In this document: one piece after another, positions 1 through 12,600 of the stretch
Layout: every line of letters starts with the position of its first letter
Position numbering within the stretch: the first letter of the stretch is position 1
Assembly: GCF_000227135.1 (NCBI RefSeq)
Contig: NC_018256.1
Coordinates: forward strand, 189,969-253,968
DNA length: 64,000 bases
Direction: 5' to 3'
Source: Leishmania donovani
Lineage: Eukaryota > Euglenozoa > Kinetoplastea > Trypanosomatida > Trypanosomatidae
The notes under the pieces: model-generated
What the model was told of the DNA's origin: nothing
Databases searched by the model: none
What the model saw: the letters and a program-made list of their open reading frames with translations, nothing else
Position numbers and translations under genes: made by a program

Positions 1-73
1 CCCTCGCTAACTCCCTCCCTCTCGCTCTCTTGCTGCATCGAAGACGCGCGTACACATACACGCACGCGCTGTC
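1..73 (-). other. 3' flank of the ADF/cofilin gene
   Basis: Pyrimidine-rich on the + strand, lying just after the stop codon of the minus-strand cofilin gene. It is presumably the start of its 3' UTR. No ORF or structured element is visible. Confidence 0.5.
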
Positions 74-493
74 TTACACGCTACGATGGAGCCTTACCTT
101 GCGGATGATTTCTTCGGCATCCAACCCGGATTCATCGTTCGCCTGGATGGGGAGGTAGCCCTCCGACACGGAGCTCAGAGCATCTCGGCTCGCGCTGTAC
201 ATCATCTTTTCGCGCGGCCTCGCAGTGTCGGGGATCCATTGAATGAGGATAAGCTTCTCGCGCTTCGACCCAGCGTCGTTATACTCAAAGTCGAAGGCCA
301 CGTAGCACGGCTTCTCCGTCGAGAACTTTTCCTTCAAATCGGTGTAATTCACGCTGCGCTCACCAACCTCTGTCACCTCAATCTTCTTTCCGTCCGCACC
401 GATACACATCATGACGTAGCGGCTCTTCTTCATGCGCAGATCATCGATCGCGCCGCGGACGTTTTCCTCGAGCGTAACACCAGATATCGCCAT
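74..493 (-). CDS. ADF/cofilin, actin-depolymerising protein
   Basis: 139 residues, the usual size of a single ADF-homology domain. ADF/cofilins bind ADP-actin, sever or depolymerise filaments and drive actin turnover in the cytosol; in Leishmania the protein is reported to be needed for flagellar assembly and motility (established knowledge). Visible here are the N-terminal MAISGV segment (~1-6), the beta-strand block YVAFDFEY (~64-71), the strand LILIQWIP (~81-88) and the long actin-binding helix beginning PREKMMYSASRDAL (~93-106), which aligns with cofilin KSKMIYASSKDAI. The ATG at 493 was chosen because the reading frame upstream is hydrophobic and unlike the family, and because a polypyrimidine tract with an AG lies between. 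It is the most downstream gene of the unit in this window. Confidence 0.93.
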   Translation of the reverse strand: MAISGVTLEENVRGAIDDLRMKKSRYVMMCIGADGKKIEVTEVGERSVNYTDLKEKFSTEKPCYVAFDFEYNDAGSKREKLILIQWIPDTARPREKMMYSASRDALSSVSEGYLPIQANDESGLDAEEIIRKVRLHRSV

Positions 494-1160
494 GGCTGCG
501 GTGCAAAGGTCTGGAGGAGGGGGCGCCAGGTAGAACCAAAAGAAGAATACGAGAGAGAGACACGGACAGTGGCAGCCCGTGACGGACGTATTCAATGTGA
601 AGCGAAGAAGAGTAGCGATGCGCTCGCTGATCAAGCTGCGACGGAGAACACGACGGGCGGACAAGAGGGGCTATCACAACACCAACGACAGAAAGAAAAC
701 GGGGGACGAGCACGGGGCGCCGATGGAGGGGAGGCGTGTGTCTCGCGTTGGCAGCAAAGAAAAGAAGGAGAAGGGGGTAGAAAAAAAAGCAAAAAGATGC
801 AGCGCGGATGTGGAAGATCTGCAGAAGCGTGTGCGTGTGTGTGGAGGTGGCGATAGTACGGTGGGGCAAGGACGAGGCAGAGGAAGAGATGATAATGGCA
901 ATAAAAGGGGTAGGGCAGCAGCTCGGCGTTTGATACAAAGGCGAAGGCTGCGTGGAGAAGGTGCTCCAAGTTCTGCGGACAGGCACACGCCGAGAGACAG
1001 AGGCAGAGAGCGCAAGAGCCAAGTTAGTAATGATGGAGAGGTTGACACGCCTCCCCCGCCGCACTCGTGCCTGCATGTTGTTGCCCTCGGGTCCTTTCGA
1101 TTACGTGCTTCTCCTGATATGTTGGGCGCGTTCCGCGCGACATAATTTTGGAACGCGCCT
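494..1160 (-). other. Spacer between the cofilin and 453-residue hypothetical genes
   Basis: About 670 nt, purine-rich on the + strand especially near 650-930. It holds the cofilin 5' leader and the upstream gene's 3' UTR. Overlapping ORFs on both strands are low-complexity and not convincing. Confidence 0.5.
511..562 (-). promoter_or_regulatory. Probable trans-splice acceptor of the cofilin gene
   Basis: On the minus strand a polypyrimidine run (complement of about 513-562) is followed by an AG at 512-511, 17 nt before the ATG. This is the arrangement used for spliced-leader addition in trypanosomatids. It excludes the in-frame extension upstream of 493. Confidence 0.5.
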
Positions 1161-2522
1161 TCAGCTCAAGCCTAGAAGGCCGCGCACGAAGCCAGTAGAA
1201 GAGCTCATGGGCAACGAGCAGATGGGCGCCGGCGGCAGTTGCTGCCATGATGGTGGCGTCGGTGGTGCCACCGCCAAAGGATCGACCGGCGGCTCGTCGT
1301 CAGGCCGTCGCACAAGTCCGTCCGTGGGCTCGGCGCTCGACGCCGTGTCGGAGGCGTGCGGGTAGCCGACATAAGCGATTCCCGAGCTATGCACGTACAT
1401 CACTGCCAACAGGCCAGCACCCTCGTAGCGGAGGTGGGGGACAGGCGCCATGCGGCCGGCGGTGGTGGCCGCTGCAAACTGCCTGTCCTTAAGCCCATCA
1501 TCCATTTGGAGGAGCAGCGGAGGCTGCAACCATGCAGGCCCCTCTTCCCCCTCGAGCCCTTCACGGGTAACGGTCACCGTTGATGACTCCTCCTCGACGC
1601 CTAACAAGAGCGCCGGATGCGCTGGCCCATCTGCATCCTCGCTAGCGCGCTGAGTCTTGCGCCCAAGCTGCCGGCGGCCTTCAGCGGCGGCGGCATCTCT
1701 GCTTGCTTGTAGCGCCTCGACGGTGAGCCTGCTGCTGTCCTCCTCGAACCCCAGAGGCGGGTAGTCGATCAGAGCTGCAGGCGGCGCATCGCCATAAGAC
1801 ACGTCGGCCCAAAAGCTGAGGACACTCGACAGCGTCTGCCCTGGCGCTGCAGCCTGCATGTAGCGCTGACGCAGCCGCCGTGCCGCGGTCACCTTCTCCT
1901 CGAGCGCCGATAGGCGCCGCACCGTGACAGCAGCGCAGAATCCCTGTGTCTCCTTCAGAGCTGCCGGGACAGCCGTCCGCTGCACAGTGTGGGATGGGTA
2001 GAGCTGCACGTGCACATCGAGCGGCTCCTCCCTGGCGAGGGAATGGCGCTCTGCGAGCAGAGACAGGTAGCGCTCTCTCACCGTGATAGCCAGCTGACGA
2101 ACGACACGCCGAATGCGTCGGCGAGGGGCCTGCACCCACTCGCGGTAGAGCGAGGACCCGGCAAAGAGACCGAGAGCGTCGATGAGAGCGTCACGGACAG
2201 AAATGGAGGTGGAGGAAGGCTGAGCACGTCTCTCGTCGTTGCCGCCTTCTGGCAAGGCGCCCACCTCGGCAGAGCGAAGGGCATCGAGCACACGCTGCAG
2301 CGGATGGCCACCCGAAGCACCGGGCTGCAGTGACGGCGCTGCCACTGGTTCAGGACGGGGGCCAGGCGACAGGGAGGCATGCGCTGAAGCCGACACTTCG
2401 CAAAGGACGTCAACGTCACGCTGCATCTGCTGCAGCGCCGCCCGTGTAACGGCGCCTCCGAGAACAGAGAAGAGAGACTGCTGCCCAGATGGGGTGGCGA
2501 CTGAGGGCCTAGAGTCCACCAT
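1161..2522 (-). CDS. Hypothetical protein, 453 residues
   Basis: I do not recognise a family. The ATG at 2522 opens a frame with typical GC-rich codon use. The N-terminal 35 residues and the stretch ~120-165 (containing YREWVQAPRRRIRRVVRQL) look helical; the latter is strongly basic. A second ordered-looking island at ~195-250 includes LEEKVTAARRLRQRYMQ followed by SVLSFWADVSYG. The centre (~255-330) is charged and probably disordered. A short hydrophobic island near 370-385 (GLLAVMYVHSSGIAYVG) is too brief and polar for a sure membrane segment. The C-terminus is Pro-rich with a final GFVRGLLGLS. It is probably a kinetoplastid-specific protein; no function is offered. Confidence 0.8.
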   Translation of the reverse strand: MVDSRPSVATPSGQQSLFSVLGGAVTRAALQQMQRDVDVLCEVSASAHASLSPGPRPEPVAAPSLQPGASGGHPLQRVLDALRSAEVGALPEGGNDERRAQPSSTSISVRDALIDALGLFAGSSLYREWVQAPRRRIRRVVRQLAITVRERYLSLLAERHSLAREEPLDVHVQLYPSHTVQRTAVPAALKETQGFCAAVTVRRLSALEEKVTAARRLRQRYMQAAAPGQTLSSVLSFWADVSYGDAPPAALIDYPPLGFEEDSSRLTVEALQASRDAAAAEGRRQLGRKTQRASEDADGPAHPALLLGVEEESSTVTVTREGLEGEEGPAWLQPPLLLQMDDGLKDRQFAAATTAGRMAPVPHLRYEGAGLLAVMYVHSSGIAYVGYPHASDTASSAEPTDGLVRRPDDEPPVDPLAVAPPTPPSWQQLPPAPICSLPMSSSTGFVRGLLGLS

Positions 2523-2656
2523 GGGTGCTGCCGCTGCTGCTACTTAGGCACAAACACGGTGAAACGGTACGCAGTGCCTCGGCGTCGCCCTTTTTTCCCT
2601 CGGGCGTGCTTCTTACGCTGCGCTTGGGCTGCTTTCCGAGGCACATCTCCATGAGC

Positions 2657-2689
<33 letters not shown>

Positions 2690-3645
2690 GGTGGGTGGGT
2701 GTGCGTGTGGGTGTGAACGGCAGGGAGGGGCAGTTGAGACGGAGTCGCAGAGCGGAGGCATCGACAGGGCTGTGAAAATTGGCGAGCAGGAAAGAAAACA
2801 AAAAGGAAAAAGGCGGTGCAGTGAGCGTGCGCGCAGCGTCACAGACGTTGCCGACCTGGTGCACGTGAGATGAGTGCACCAAAGACCGCATAAGAAGAGA
2901 CGCTGACACAAAGGTGATGAAGCGGTCGCGGCGTTGACTCATCATGGCCACATCGCCGCACATGCAGGTCTAAAAGTCCAAACATGCGTGCTTTCCGTTC
3001 TCCCATGCTGCTGATCGGTGTTCAAGTCTCTATGGATATGTTACACACCCCATCCAAGCATATCACTTCCGCACCTTCTCCGCAGCGGCATCGACTACAG
3101 GCACTACACGATTTGAGGTGCACAAACGAATAAGGGAGGCACATGGAAAACAGCGGCACGCGTCTGTGGCGAAGAGCAACGCGGGATGCGCGATCTGAGG
3201 GGGAGGGTTGCAGTGTTGCCGTCAAAGACACGCGTGCGACTACGCCACAAAAACACCCGAAAGAGGGGAGGGGGATGCAGACACGAGTCGACGACGCAAT
3301 GGGCGCGCTCACATCGGAGATGGCCCCATGCGGCGCATAAAGGATTGGAAGGAAAGAAAGCAAGGCGAGCCCAGTGCTCTCGCTCCACACGTGCAGACGC
3401 AAGTACATCTATATCTACACTTCAGCGCGCGCGCATGCGTGCAGGAGTGGCAACAGCAAAAAAAAAATGCGGGTAGTGCGAAGCAGCCAGTCACAGAGAC
3501 AGGCATACATGTGCGCGCGAAGAGAGACGCACGCAAGGATCAGCTGCGGAGCAGACTGAACAGCAACAAGGCTGTCAGAGGGCCGAGTCGGCCTCCTCCT
3601 CCCCCCCCCCCACACACACAAGCAGTGATGGGTAGGGCATCATCG
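2523..3645 (-). other. 1.1-kb spacer, no gene
   Basis: It contains a TG/GGGT microsatellite and purine-rich + strand sequence. Short ORFs on both strands read through repeats and are not supported. It holds the 3' UTR of the 3,009-residue gene and the leader of the 453-residue gene. Confidence 0.5.
2658..2716. repeat. (TG)n followed by (GGGT)5 tract
   Basis: A run of TG dinucleotides passes directly into five GGG runs separated by single T (GGG at 2681, 2685, 2689, 2693 and 2697), then a degenerate TG tail. The G3T array has the form of a parallel G-quadruplex on the + strand. Confidence 0.9.
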
Positions 3646-6600
3646 TCATGATTTGGCTGCGCTGTCTGTAAGGGAAGCTTGCACGGTCTCCACCACCTGC
3701 GCAGGAAGCGGAGGCGCAAGCGAGAGTGCAAGGCCGGGCTGCTGTCGGAGCCCCTCACTAAGCGAGCGCAGGTAGTTCTCCCATTCTACCGTCCCCCGCT
3801 GCTGTGGCAAGTCACGCCAGAGAAGCTGCTTTAGCGCCTTCTTGATCCGGCGCTCCTCCTGGCGCAAAGCCGCAACGCTGGCAGGCTCTGCCGCCATCCC
3901 CGATGTAGCGGCAGAAACGCTCGCGGTAGCGCCGGCGTCGGTGACGGCCAGTCGCTTCGCGACCCCCACCGTCTCCAACGCTGGATAACTGTGCGGCGGG
4001 GGCTGACGGCTTTCGGCGACCGTCACGTCCGCAAACTTGTCAAGCTGGGTGATGGATGCACTGCCGGCGTCCTTCGTATTGCAAGAGCTGCAGCGCTTGC
4101 GCTGGTTGTGAGGAGAGCTGCGGTCACGTGTCGGGTTTCGAAGGTAGCTGTCGTAGCTGCACGTGCCGCTTCGTATGGTGCTGGGGTACCAAGGCACGCT
4201 CGAGGCGGGTGGGCAATCGTTCAATCTCTCCCCGGCAGGGGAGGTGATAAACCGCAGTGCATCGCCGGACGCATCACCTGGAAAGGGGTGCCGTGGCAGC
4301 TGTGAGAACGCCGCTGATGATGGCGAAAAGGCGAAGCTCCGGCGGGCCGACGCTGCGAGCAGCGCCGCTCGACGACGAAGCGCCGGGCCAACGGGAAGTC
4401 GCATGTCCTCTGCGTACGCGATGCGAACAAAGTGCCCCTGCGGCGGCGGCGCGAACTGGCGCAGCGGGCCATCGAGATCCTCCTCGTGAACGATGAGGTG
4501 ATCTCTGCCGGAGTGCGGCAACTCCGGCCACGCCGCCATCCTCTTCGATCGCAGTCGCTGCTGGACGAGCATCGCATCACGCTTAGACTCTGTGTCGCCA
4601 CCGCCGAAAATGTACCCGCTGTGGATGCGGCAGTCACCCATCTGATCCAGCTCAGCACACTGAGCCGACGGCCACTGGACTGGTCGCATCTGAGGGTCAA
4701 CAAACATGAGATTGTACTTGGCGCGGCATGAGGAGCAGTATGGGTTGAGACGGCCGCAGCCGAGGGAGTTCGTGGGATTCGTGATTGTCCACGCGCGGCG
4801 CGCCTGCCTTCCCGTAATCGCGCACGCGGATGACGCGGGGTTGTGAACAACGTACAGCGGGCGGCGTGTGCTTCCAGACGGGTTCTGCGACGGTTCAGGT
4901 GAGGTGCGCCATCGCACTTCGCCTGCCAACACGTTTGGCAGCTCCGCGCTGCTGACGCGGTGGAAGCGAGTCGTGCTGTCGCGGTGGAGGAGATCACCGT
5001 GCTGTGGAGGCGCCGGCTCTCCGTCCGCGGTGTCTTTCCCCCTCGCCATGCCGGTCGCCGCGGTGTCCGCGGAAGGCCGACGAGGGCGCCCGAGTTTCGC
5101 GGAGGACACATAAGCCAACCCGTGTGCCCCACTACACGGCGACTGTGCGCCAGGCGCGTGTTTCCCTGACGCCGATCCGGCAGGCGCTGCGGCGGGCGAC
5201 ACACGGGAGAGAAGAGTGCCATCTTCATTCCCTGCGGGCGATTCCTGCTCAGTGAAACGTCTACTGCCAGCAAGTTCCGGTGGTTGGTGGGAATCGACGC
5301 TGCGGGCCCCTTTATCATCATCAGCTTCTCCGCGCCCAGGGTCATAGCTGCTTGCACCGATGCCTGCCTTCGCGTTTGCAGACGGCCTACTGATCTCGGG
5401 CGCATACGCGTTCGCTCTTGCGGGCCCACTGTGCTCAGCTGCTGGACCCCACTCAAGGTCGGAGGGCGGCTGCGCGCTGCGTTCTCCCCGCCATGCCTCG
5501 ATTGACACCATCGGCTGCCGCGGCGGTGCCTCGACGCTGTGCTCCGCATCGTCGCTTCGGCTGCGCTCTGGTGCGCCCACCTCTTCTTTTCCTTCTCCCG
5601 GAACGTCACCGCTGTCTGGGCCTCGGGCTACGTCTTCAGCCGTGCTTGGCGGAACGCTTACCCACGCTGCGGCACGGCCGCGGCGAGGGGAATCAGCGCT
5701 GGCCACCTCGATGTCACCGCCGCTACTCATGCTGCTGCCGCTGCCAATGCTCCTCGACGACGATGAGGGCGTTGACAGGACTGAGGCGCTTGGCATTCGG
5801 CGACAGCAGTGTCGGTGGCCCCGGGCGCGCTCGCGCTCGCCGGGTCGCCGATGCGGATGCCTGCTCAGCGCGGCGTTCTCATCGCTTGCGCCATCTCTGA
5901 TGTGTGGTGTGCTGCTGCTGCCACAGCGATGAGAACGGTGCTGCCTCGCCGCACGTGCCATGTCGACGCTGCAAGGAGCCGCTGGTTGCCCACAATGGTC
6001 TTTGCCTCTCGTAAGCGCCTCGTGCCCAAAGGTGCTCGGCACCACTGGTGCAGACGGGAGTGCAACCCGGTATGGGTGCGACGGGTGAGCTCCGGACGGC
6101 GGCCGCTTGCCAGCCTCTTGCACAACGTACAGCACGTCACGGCAGTCTGCACCCGCGTGGCCCTGCTGCGGGGCCGCCTCGAGTGCATATAGCAGAGGAA
6201 GGTGCGCTTGTTGTGCGGCCGTTGCGCCGGTGTCCTCTGCCTGCGGCCTCTCACGACCGTGTCGCGGCACGCGGTGCTGCGCATGCGCGCGATGATGGCG
6301 TCGGTGTTTCCAGCGGTGCGTTTCGTCGTTGCTGTCTTCCTCGCGTCGGCGGCCGCTCCGATGGTGACGGTGTTGCCGGTGATGTCCCAATGAGACATCG
6401 CCATCGCGGCGGCTTCCCTGCCTCAACCTTCTATGCTCCCTTCGTTCGTCGCTCCTCTTCTCCTGAGACGCAGCCGACCCATCACAATGGCGGCGATGAT
6501 GAGACGGGCGTCTGTTCGGGTGCACTCCTGCAGGACTCGCGTGCGAGCACGAGGACGGCGACGAGGACAGCGGAGAGGCATCGCGTGCTGCACCAAGCCC

Positions 6601-9600
6601 TGCTTCTGCCGCTTCGACCAATGGTGTCACTGCAGTGGAAGAGGCGGATGCGTGGTTCAGCGCGCTGTCCTCCAGGCCCGCGCCCAAAGACGTGCGCGCC
6701 GCTAAGGTCGATCGCAGGGCCGTCACAACTGACTCGCTCTCAGCAATGCGATCGTCGCGCTTGGTGCCGGGCTCACCATCAGCAGCTCCCTTGAGGGTCG
6801 CATAGCAATACGGGTGTGTCGTAGGCATCACGCCGTGTGGCAAGTAGCTCACCGTGTGCGCAGTGCCGGCTGAAGCTGGCGCCAGCGCGCCTGAGAGTGC
6901 GCTCGCCTCGGCTGCCTCGGGATGCTGTGTGGGGCTGCGGGTGACGGCGTCGCCAGCAAGGTTGCAAATACAAGCTTCTACGTCCCGCAGACGCGGCAAC
7001 CGAGACGGGCGGGGAGGATGGTTGTCCATCGTCGACTGCTGAGGCTGCGCGAGGGTTTCGGGAGAGGATTCGATGCATTCGGCTGCAGGCAGCAGAGCAT
7101 ACGGCATTAACAGCGGCACATTACCAGAACCCGTCACCACTGCGGCTTGAGCGGTGGCCCCCCTCGACAGATGTGTACCTCTCAGCTGCCGGTCGCGAGC
7201 GCGCCGAGACAGGCCTTCGTCGAAGCCGTCTCGGTCACCTCTGGCGCGCAGCACTGGAATCTTCAGAGAGGGTAAGTCATAGAGAAACCCACCTGCGCCA
7301 TCCGCCCTCGAGCAAGGCACAACGGTAGTGTACGGCGGCGTATTCAGCGGCTCGGTCATGCGCACAAGCGCGGTGCCGGATGCTCCCGCAGCGTCGCGCC
7401 AGACTGCGCTGAAGCCTGCCGCCTCAGAAGCCGTCGTGGGGTGAAGACCACGGTGAGGGGTATCACTAGCGGTCTTCCCAACGTGCTTGCCATCTGCAGG
7501 GCGCAGAGGCCACGAAGATGCATCACCGCCACTCTCGATGGCCGCGCTCGTGGTGGGGGTGACGGTGTCGGTGTGCTGGTCAAGCGAAAGAAGTCGCCTC
7601 TCCGATGCCTGGTCCATGTTCCACATCGGTCCCCGTAAACGATCGAGGTGCAGCTGCGCTGGCGCTGAGCTTGGCACTATGGCATCTGCCGGGTTCGCGG
7701 CTCGCATCCCACCACGAGAGAACGCGAAAGAAGACGCTGCGAGAAGCCGGTTTGTACTCGGCAGCACCGCGCCAGGGCCGTCAGAGACGGCCTTGTGGAG
7801 TGGACGGGTGGTGCGAAAAGGCACCAGTGCTCCGGCACCGGTTCGCGTCGCCGTCGGCTCACTACCTGTAGCGGATGAGAGCGAGCTCGGTGCCCGTTCC
7901 GCTTCAGCATGTGATGTATAGACAGCTGTTGGTGCAACGCCACCTACCAGTCGCCGTCCCTCGTCGGCGACAGCAGCCACAGCACCAGCAGGCGCAAGCA
8001 TACTCCTCCTCTCTGCTGCGGCTCCTTCGTTGTGCACATCGTGCAAGTCGCGTGCAGGCCCTGCGGCGGCATTAGCAGTGGCACTATGTCGCTGCGCCAC
8101 CTCCACTGCGTGCAGGCTAAGTCCCTCGTCAGGCGATTGCGCAACGCCTGATTCAACTAGCGCATGCGTGGAAAAGGATGACGGAGGAAGCTGCACTGCC
8201 GAGGACGCACCTACGGGGGCACCTGTGACGCGTTCGTTCACGGCAGTGGACAAGGCACGAGAGGGTCGCCGAGACACTTGAAGAATGCCCAGCCCAGTTG
8301 GCGGCATCGAGGATGGAGACAGAACATCGTCAGCGTTGCCGCTCTGCCCCACCGCTGCGTGCTCTTCTGGAGCGCCGCTGCTTTGCTGCGCACGCCCCTC
8401 GTCTACGCCGTGCGTTGACGACGTTGCCGCCCCGTGTGCGTAGGCAAGGTACACGTCATCGTAGCGCTCTGTAGACGGCAGCCCGGCCACACTGATCTCC
8501 TCGTTGTCATCACCGCTCTCTCTCCCAACGAGCGCCGCGCCAAGGAAGGGATGAGGGCCGGCACACCCGCGTCCGCCCCTGCCGCTGCCGCAGCACATTG
8601 GGCCGCCAAGATCGTATGGGTGGCCAGACGACGATGGCAGCAGCAGCCCTACCTCAGCACTTGCCTGATTCACAACAAAGGGCACCGACGGCTCCCGTGG
8701 CGGCTGCGCGGCATCGCCGTCACAATCGGAGACACGCCCGTCGAGCTTATCCACAGGTGGAGCCACGACTGAACTGCTCGCCGCGCCAGCGCTCATCACG
8801 TGCAACGCCAGCAGCGTCTTGGGAAGCCGCACGGCCGCATTCGCACCACGTGGGTGACTACGATAGAGATGATGATTGGAACCATGTGCGGCGCTCTGCT
8901 CGCCGGTCTCTGAGGCAGCCGCGTGACCACTGTCTCCGCCTGGCACCCCGGTCAAGACGCCGGACAGAATATCGGCCATGGGCATCGTTGCCGTCGCCGC
9001 GCCGCGGCTGCGCACATCCTGTGGCGTCAGAGATGCCAAAGCAGAGAGTGGAAAAGCGGGCAGGTGCCCGAGCCGGACCTGCTCTTCCTCCTCTGTCTGA
9101 GCTGCTGGGTTGCCCTGCCCTGCAATGAAGGCGTTGGTCAGCGTCTGCGTTGCAGACATGATCGTTGCTGCCAGGTCGAGCTCATGGTGTTGCTGCGTGT
9201 CTGACACGCACGCTGGCGCCTTTGGCACATCGACGGAGTGGGCAAGCAGCGACGCCGCGCTCCCCGGACGGAGCAGCTGCCATGCACGCTGTTGGGTGCT
9301 GGGCGAGAGGCGAGCAACAAGCTCGGCCATGTCGCTGTCACTACCGATGCTGTAACTGAGGGACGACGGCGATGAGAACGATGACGACGAAAGCGAGGAG
9401 GAGCGCTCTCCCAACGCACCTGTGAGCGCGATCGAGGAGGATGGCGAGGCAGCTGTAGCATGGTCGCCTTTCAGGGCCCCAGCGTGGCTAAACGGATCTC
9501 TCTTTGACGCCGCTGCTTTTGGTGGTGGTGCGTGCGATGACTGCCTCGGCGATGCTTCATCCAGCGTGCTCGATCGATTGCATTGTGGCACCGCCAGCCG

Positions 9601-12600
9601 CGCCGAAACTGCGTGCCTTCTTCCCGCAGCCTCGGAGGCCAGCGGTGACGGCTCGCGCAACGCCCCTTCGTCCTCCACGGTGCTCGTGTCCGCCTCGCCA
9701 GATGGGATGGGGGTCGCAGCCTTAGCAGCAGAGCCACTTGAATAGGGCCGGCCAGACTCCCTCCTCCCCTCCCTCCTGTCACCCGTACCCTTGCGGCGGT
9801 GTCGCTCCTCGCCGGTCCGCTCCACGCTGTCGCAGCCGCCGCCCTTGTCTCCTGGGTAAAGTATGGCGCTCACAGCACTGGTCGTCTCCGTCGCTGAGGC
9901 ATCCGCCGAGTGCGGAGGCTGGTGCACGGCACTGGCATGGGCTTCCTCCTCATATGGTGTCTGAGTGCGCCGTGACGCGCAGTCGGCCTCGGCTCTCTCG
10001 TCGCCACTGTCACCGCGGCGTTTCTTCCTTGACATAGACCTCCACTCCTCCGCTTTGGTCTTGCCGCTGTGGTGGTGCTTCTTGCGGTGCCGACGGCGCC
10101 TCGGCGCGGGCGGCTCCTCCGACGCCGCTGCATCGCCGACGGCATGCGCACCCACGCCCCCGTCATCGTCTGCATACCTGCCGTATCCAGCAACGTTGCT
10201 AGGAGCTGCCAAATGCGGTTGCAGCAGATGGGGCCGCCCACCAGACACAGTGCCGCGCTCACCCTTTGCGGCGTGGTGAAGCTGAGCTCGGCTACCGCCG
10301 TGCCGCCCCGCACCCTTGCCCCTCGCTTGCCCCCACGCGGCCTCTACGCCTGGCGAGTTAGCAGGAGGCTGCGAGGGATCACATGTGCTCCCGCGCGCAG
10401 CAGCAGCTGCAGCCGCAGCATCTACTGCGGCACCGCTGCAACCAACAGCGCCCCTCCAGTCTCTTCGGGCAGAGGTGCTATCCGAGGAATCGGAGCTGGA
10501 ACGGCGCGCTGCGGACGGTCGACTCGCCGGCCGGACCACCCAGCTCACCTTCGTCTGCATCACCTCCAAATCTTGCGCCTCGCTCTCTGCGCTGCCACCC
10601 CTCGAGCCACGGTGAGCTTCCGCTGGAGAGACATAGCCGTCCGCAGTGACATGAACGCGCGCGTAGGACTTGACGCAGGTTGTGAAAAACGGCGTAGGTG
10701 GGGACACGGCCTCTCCACGGGTCATCAGCACGCCGGCGTGCTCAGTGTGTATCGGGTTCGCGTCTACAACTCGAGAAGCAGCGCACTTCACACCGACAGC
10801 TGCTAGACGGTTCATCTGCATGTCCTCACCGCAGTGCGGCATGGAACCGCTCGGTGACGCTGGCTGCTGGGTGTTGCTGCGCCGGGCGAGGGATCCTCCA
10901 TCGCCCTCATCGGCTCTTTCCTCCGCTACGTCGCGCGAGCGATTGTCCTGGTCGTGACTCCGGAACGCCGCACCGGTCGCGGCTGCCGAGACTGCCGGAC
11001 TCGTGGAGTTGAGTGGGGCAGACGACACGCCCTGCTCGTATGGCGCGGAATCGACGTTGTCACGCGCCATTTCCGAGACCGGCGGCGGCGATGGAGAGTT
11101 GACCGCGATGCGGTGGGCTCTGACCGTTTCCGGGGACAGCGATGTCCCAGTGCAGCCCCCCGGTGAGCAGGGAGCACCGGCCACGACTACTGTGCCACCC
11201 CCTCGCTTTGGCCGATCTGAGTCGGTAATAGGCGCGGTTGCCTTGGTGAACATCGCCTCATACCACCGTCGCATGCACGCTGCCAGCACCTTGTGCTCGT
11301 GACGAGAGAGGCATGAGCTCAGCTGTTTCTCTAGCTTTCTGACGCGCCGCCGCTCTTGCTCCTCCTCCGGGAACTCCACGCAGCGCACGGCGGCTGCCGC
11401 TTCGTCTGACCCACGCGTCTTCACCAGCAGGGAAGCGGGGCACGCGGCAGCGGACGCAGACGATGCCGCGGAGAAGCGCGGAGGAGAGACAGGCGGTAGC
11501 ACGAAAGACGGCGTGGGACTGCTGGGCGCAGCGGGGGTGGGAGGTTGCCTAGTTGGTCGAGGAGTGGTGGCGTGGGGGACAGCGCTGACGTTAGAATGGC
11601 CGCGTGCGGCGCTGCCTTCCGACTCTGCACTTCTGCTACAGGTGCTGCCCGCGCTAACACTGCTAATACTCCTTGTACGACTGCTGCTGCTGCTGCTCGT
11701 GGAGCTGCTGCTAGTACTGTACATGGGCGAGGCAGTGTCGGAGCTGGCTGAGTCCAGCTCGCGACGAGATGGATATGGGCGACAAGATGGCCGCCTCTCC
11801 ACCGCTGCGGCGGCTTGGCTGCGTTCTTGGGGGTTCTCCCTACTCAGTGCCAGCGCACGCGCAGAAGGTGTCACTGAGGATGAAGCCTTCTGCGCGTCCC
11901 TAGAAGTCACTGGTGCCCGCAAACCCCTGAAGCCCGCGGCGGCCGCCGGCTGGCTTGTGCTGCTACCTTGCACCACCACTGTCAGCGGGCGAGACGAGGA
12001 GCTGCTGCAGCTGCCGCATGCGGTAGCACACTCGCGCAGTCGCCGCTGATGCAGCGTTGTGGCCTGATGCGCCTCCCAGTCGCTTCGAAGAACGGACAGC
12101 CCGCAAATGCGGCACTGAATCTCGCTCGGGAACGGAGGGTCAACCACGTCTGTCTCTATGACTTTCACGTCTAGTACAACAGGCAGAGGGTGAGAAGTCG
12201 TAGCGCGCCCACCTCCCGCCGCCGCCGCCGTTGGATTAGAAGCAGCGTCCCTCGCGATTGATGAAGAGGGTCTCAGGCAGCCCGCCGGCGATGCTGGCAA
12301 GCGGATGGAGGAGCCAACAGAGGAAGGCAGCGCAACGGACACATGTGGCGAGGTGCGATGCGGGGTGTACACAGACCCCTCCACCTGCGCGCTCGCGGGT
12401 GCGGCGCCGCCGGAACGCGCAAAAGTCGCGGCGCTCATGGAGGAGCCCTCTCCGTAGCTCTGCGTGGATGCAAGCCGGGATGTGTCTTCCTCTTCTCCGC
12501 GCTGAATACTGACCTCTTCTTCGCAGCGCCTTTGGCCTTGGCCGCGGCTTTCGTGCGACTCCCAAGTTTCGCTGTACACGTGGTGTGGCAACGATGTATC

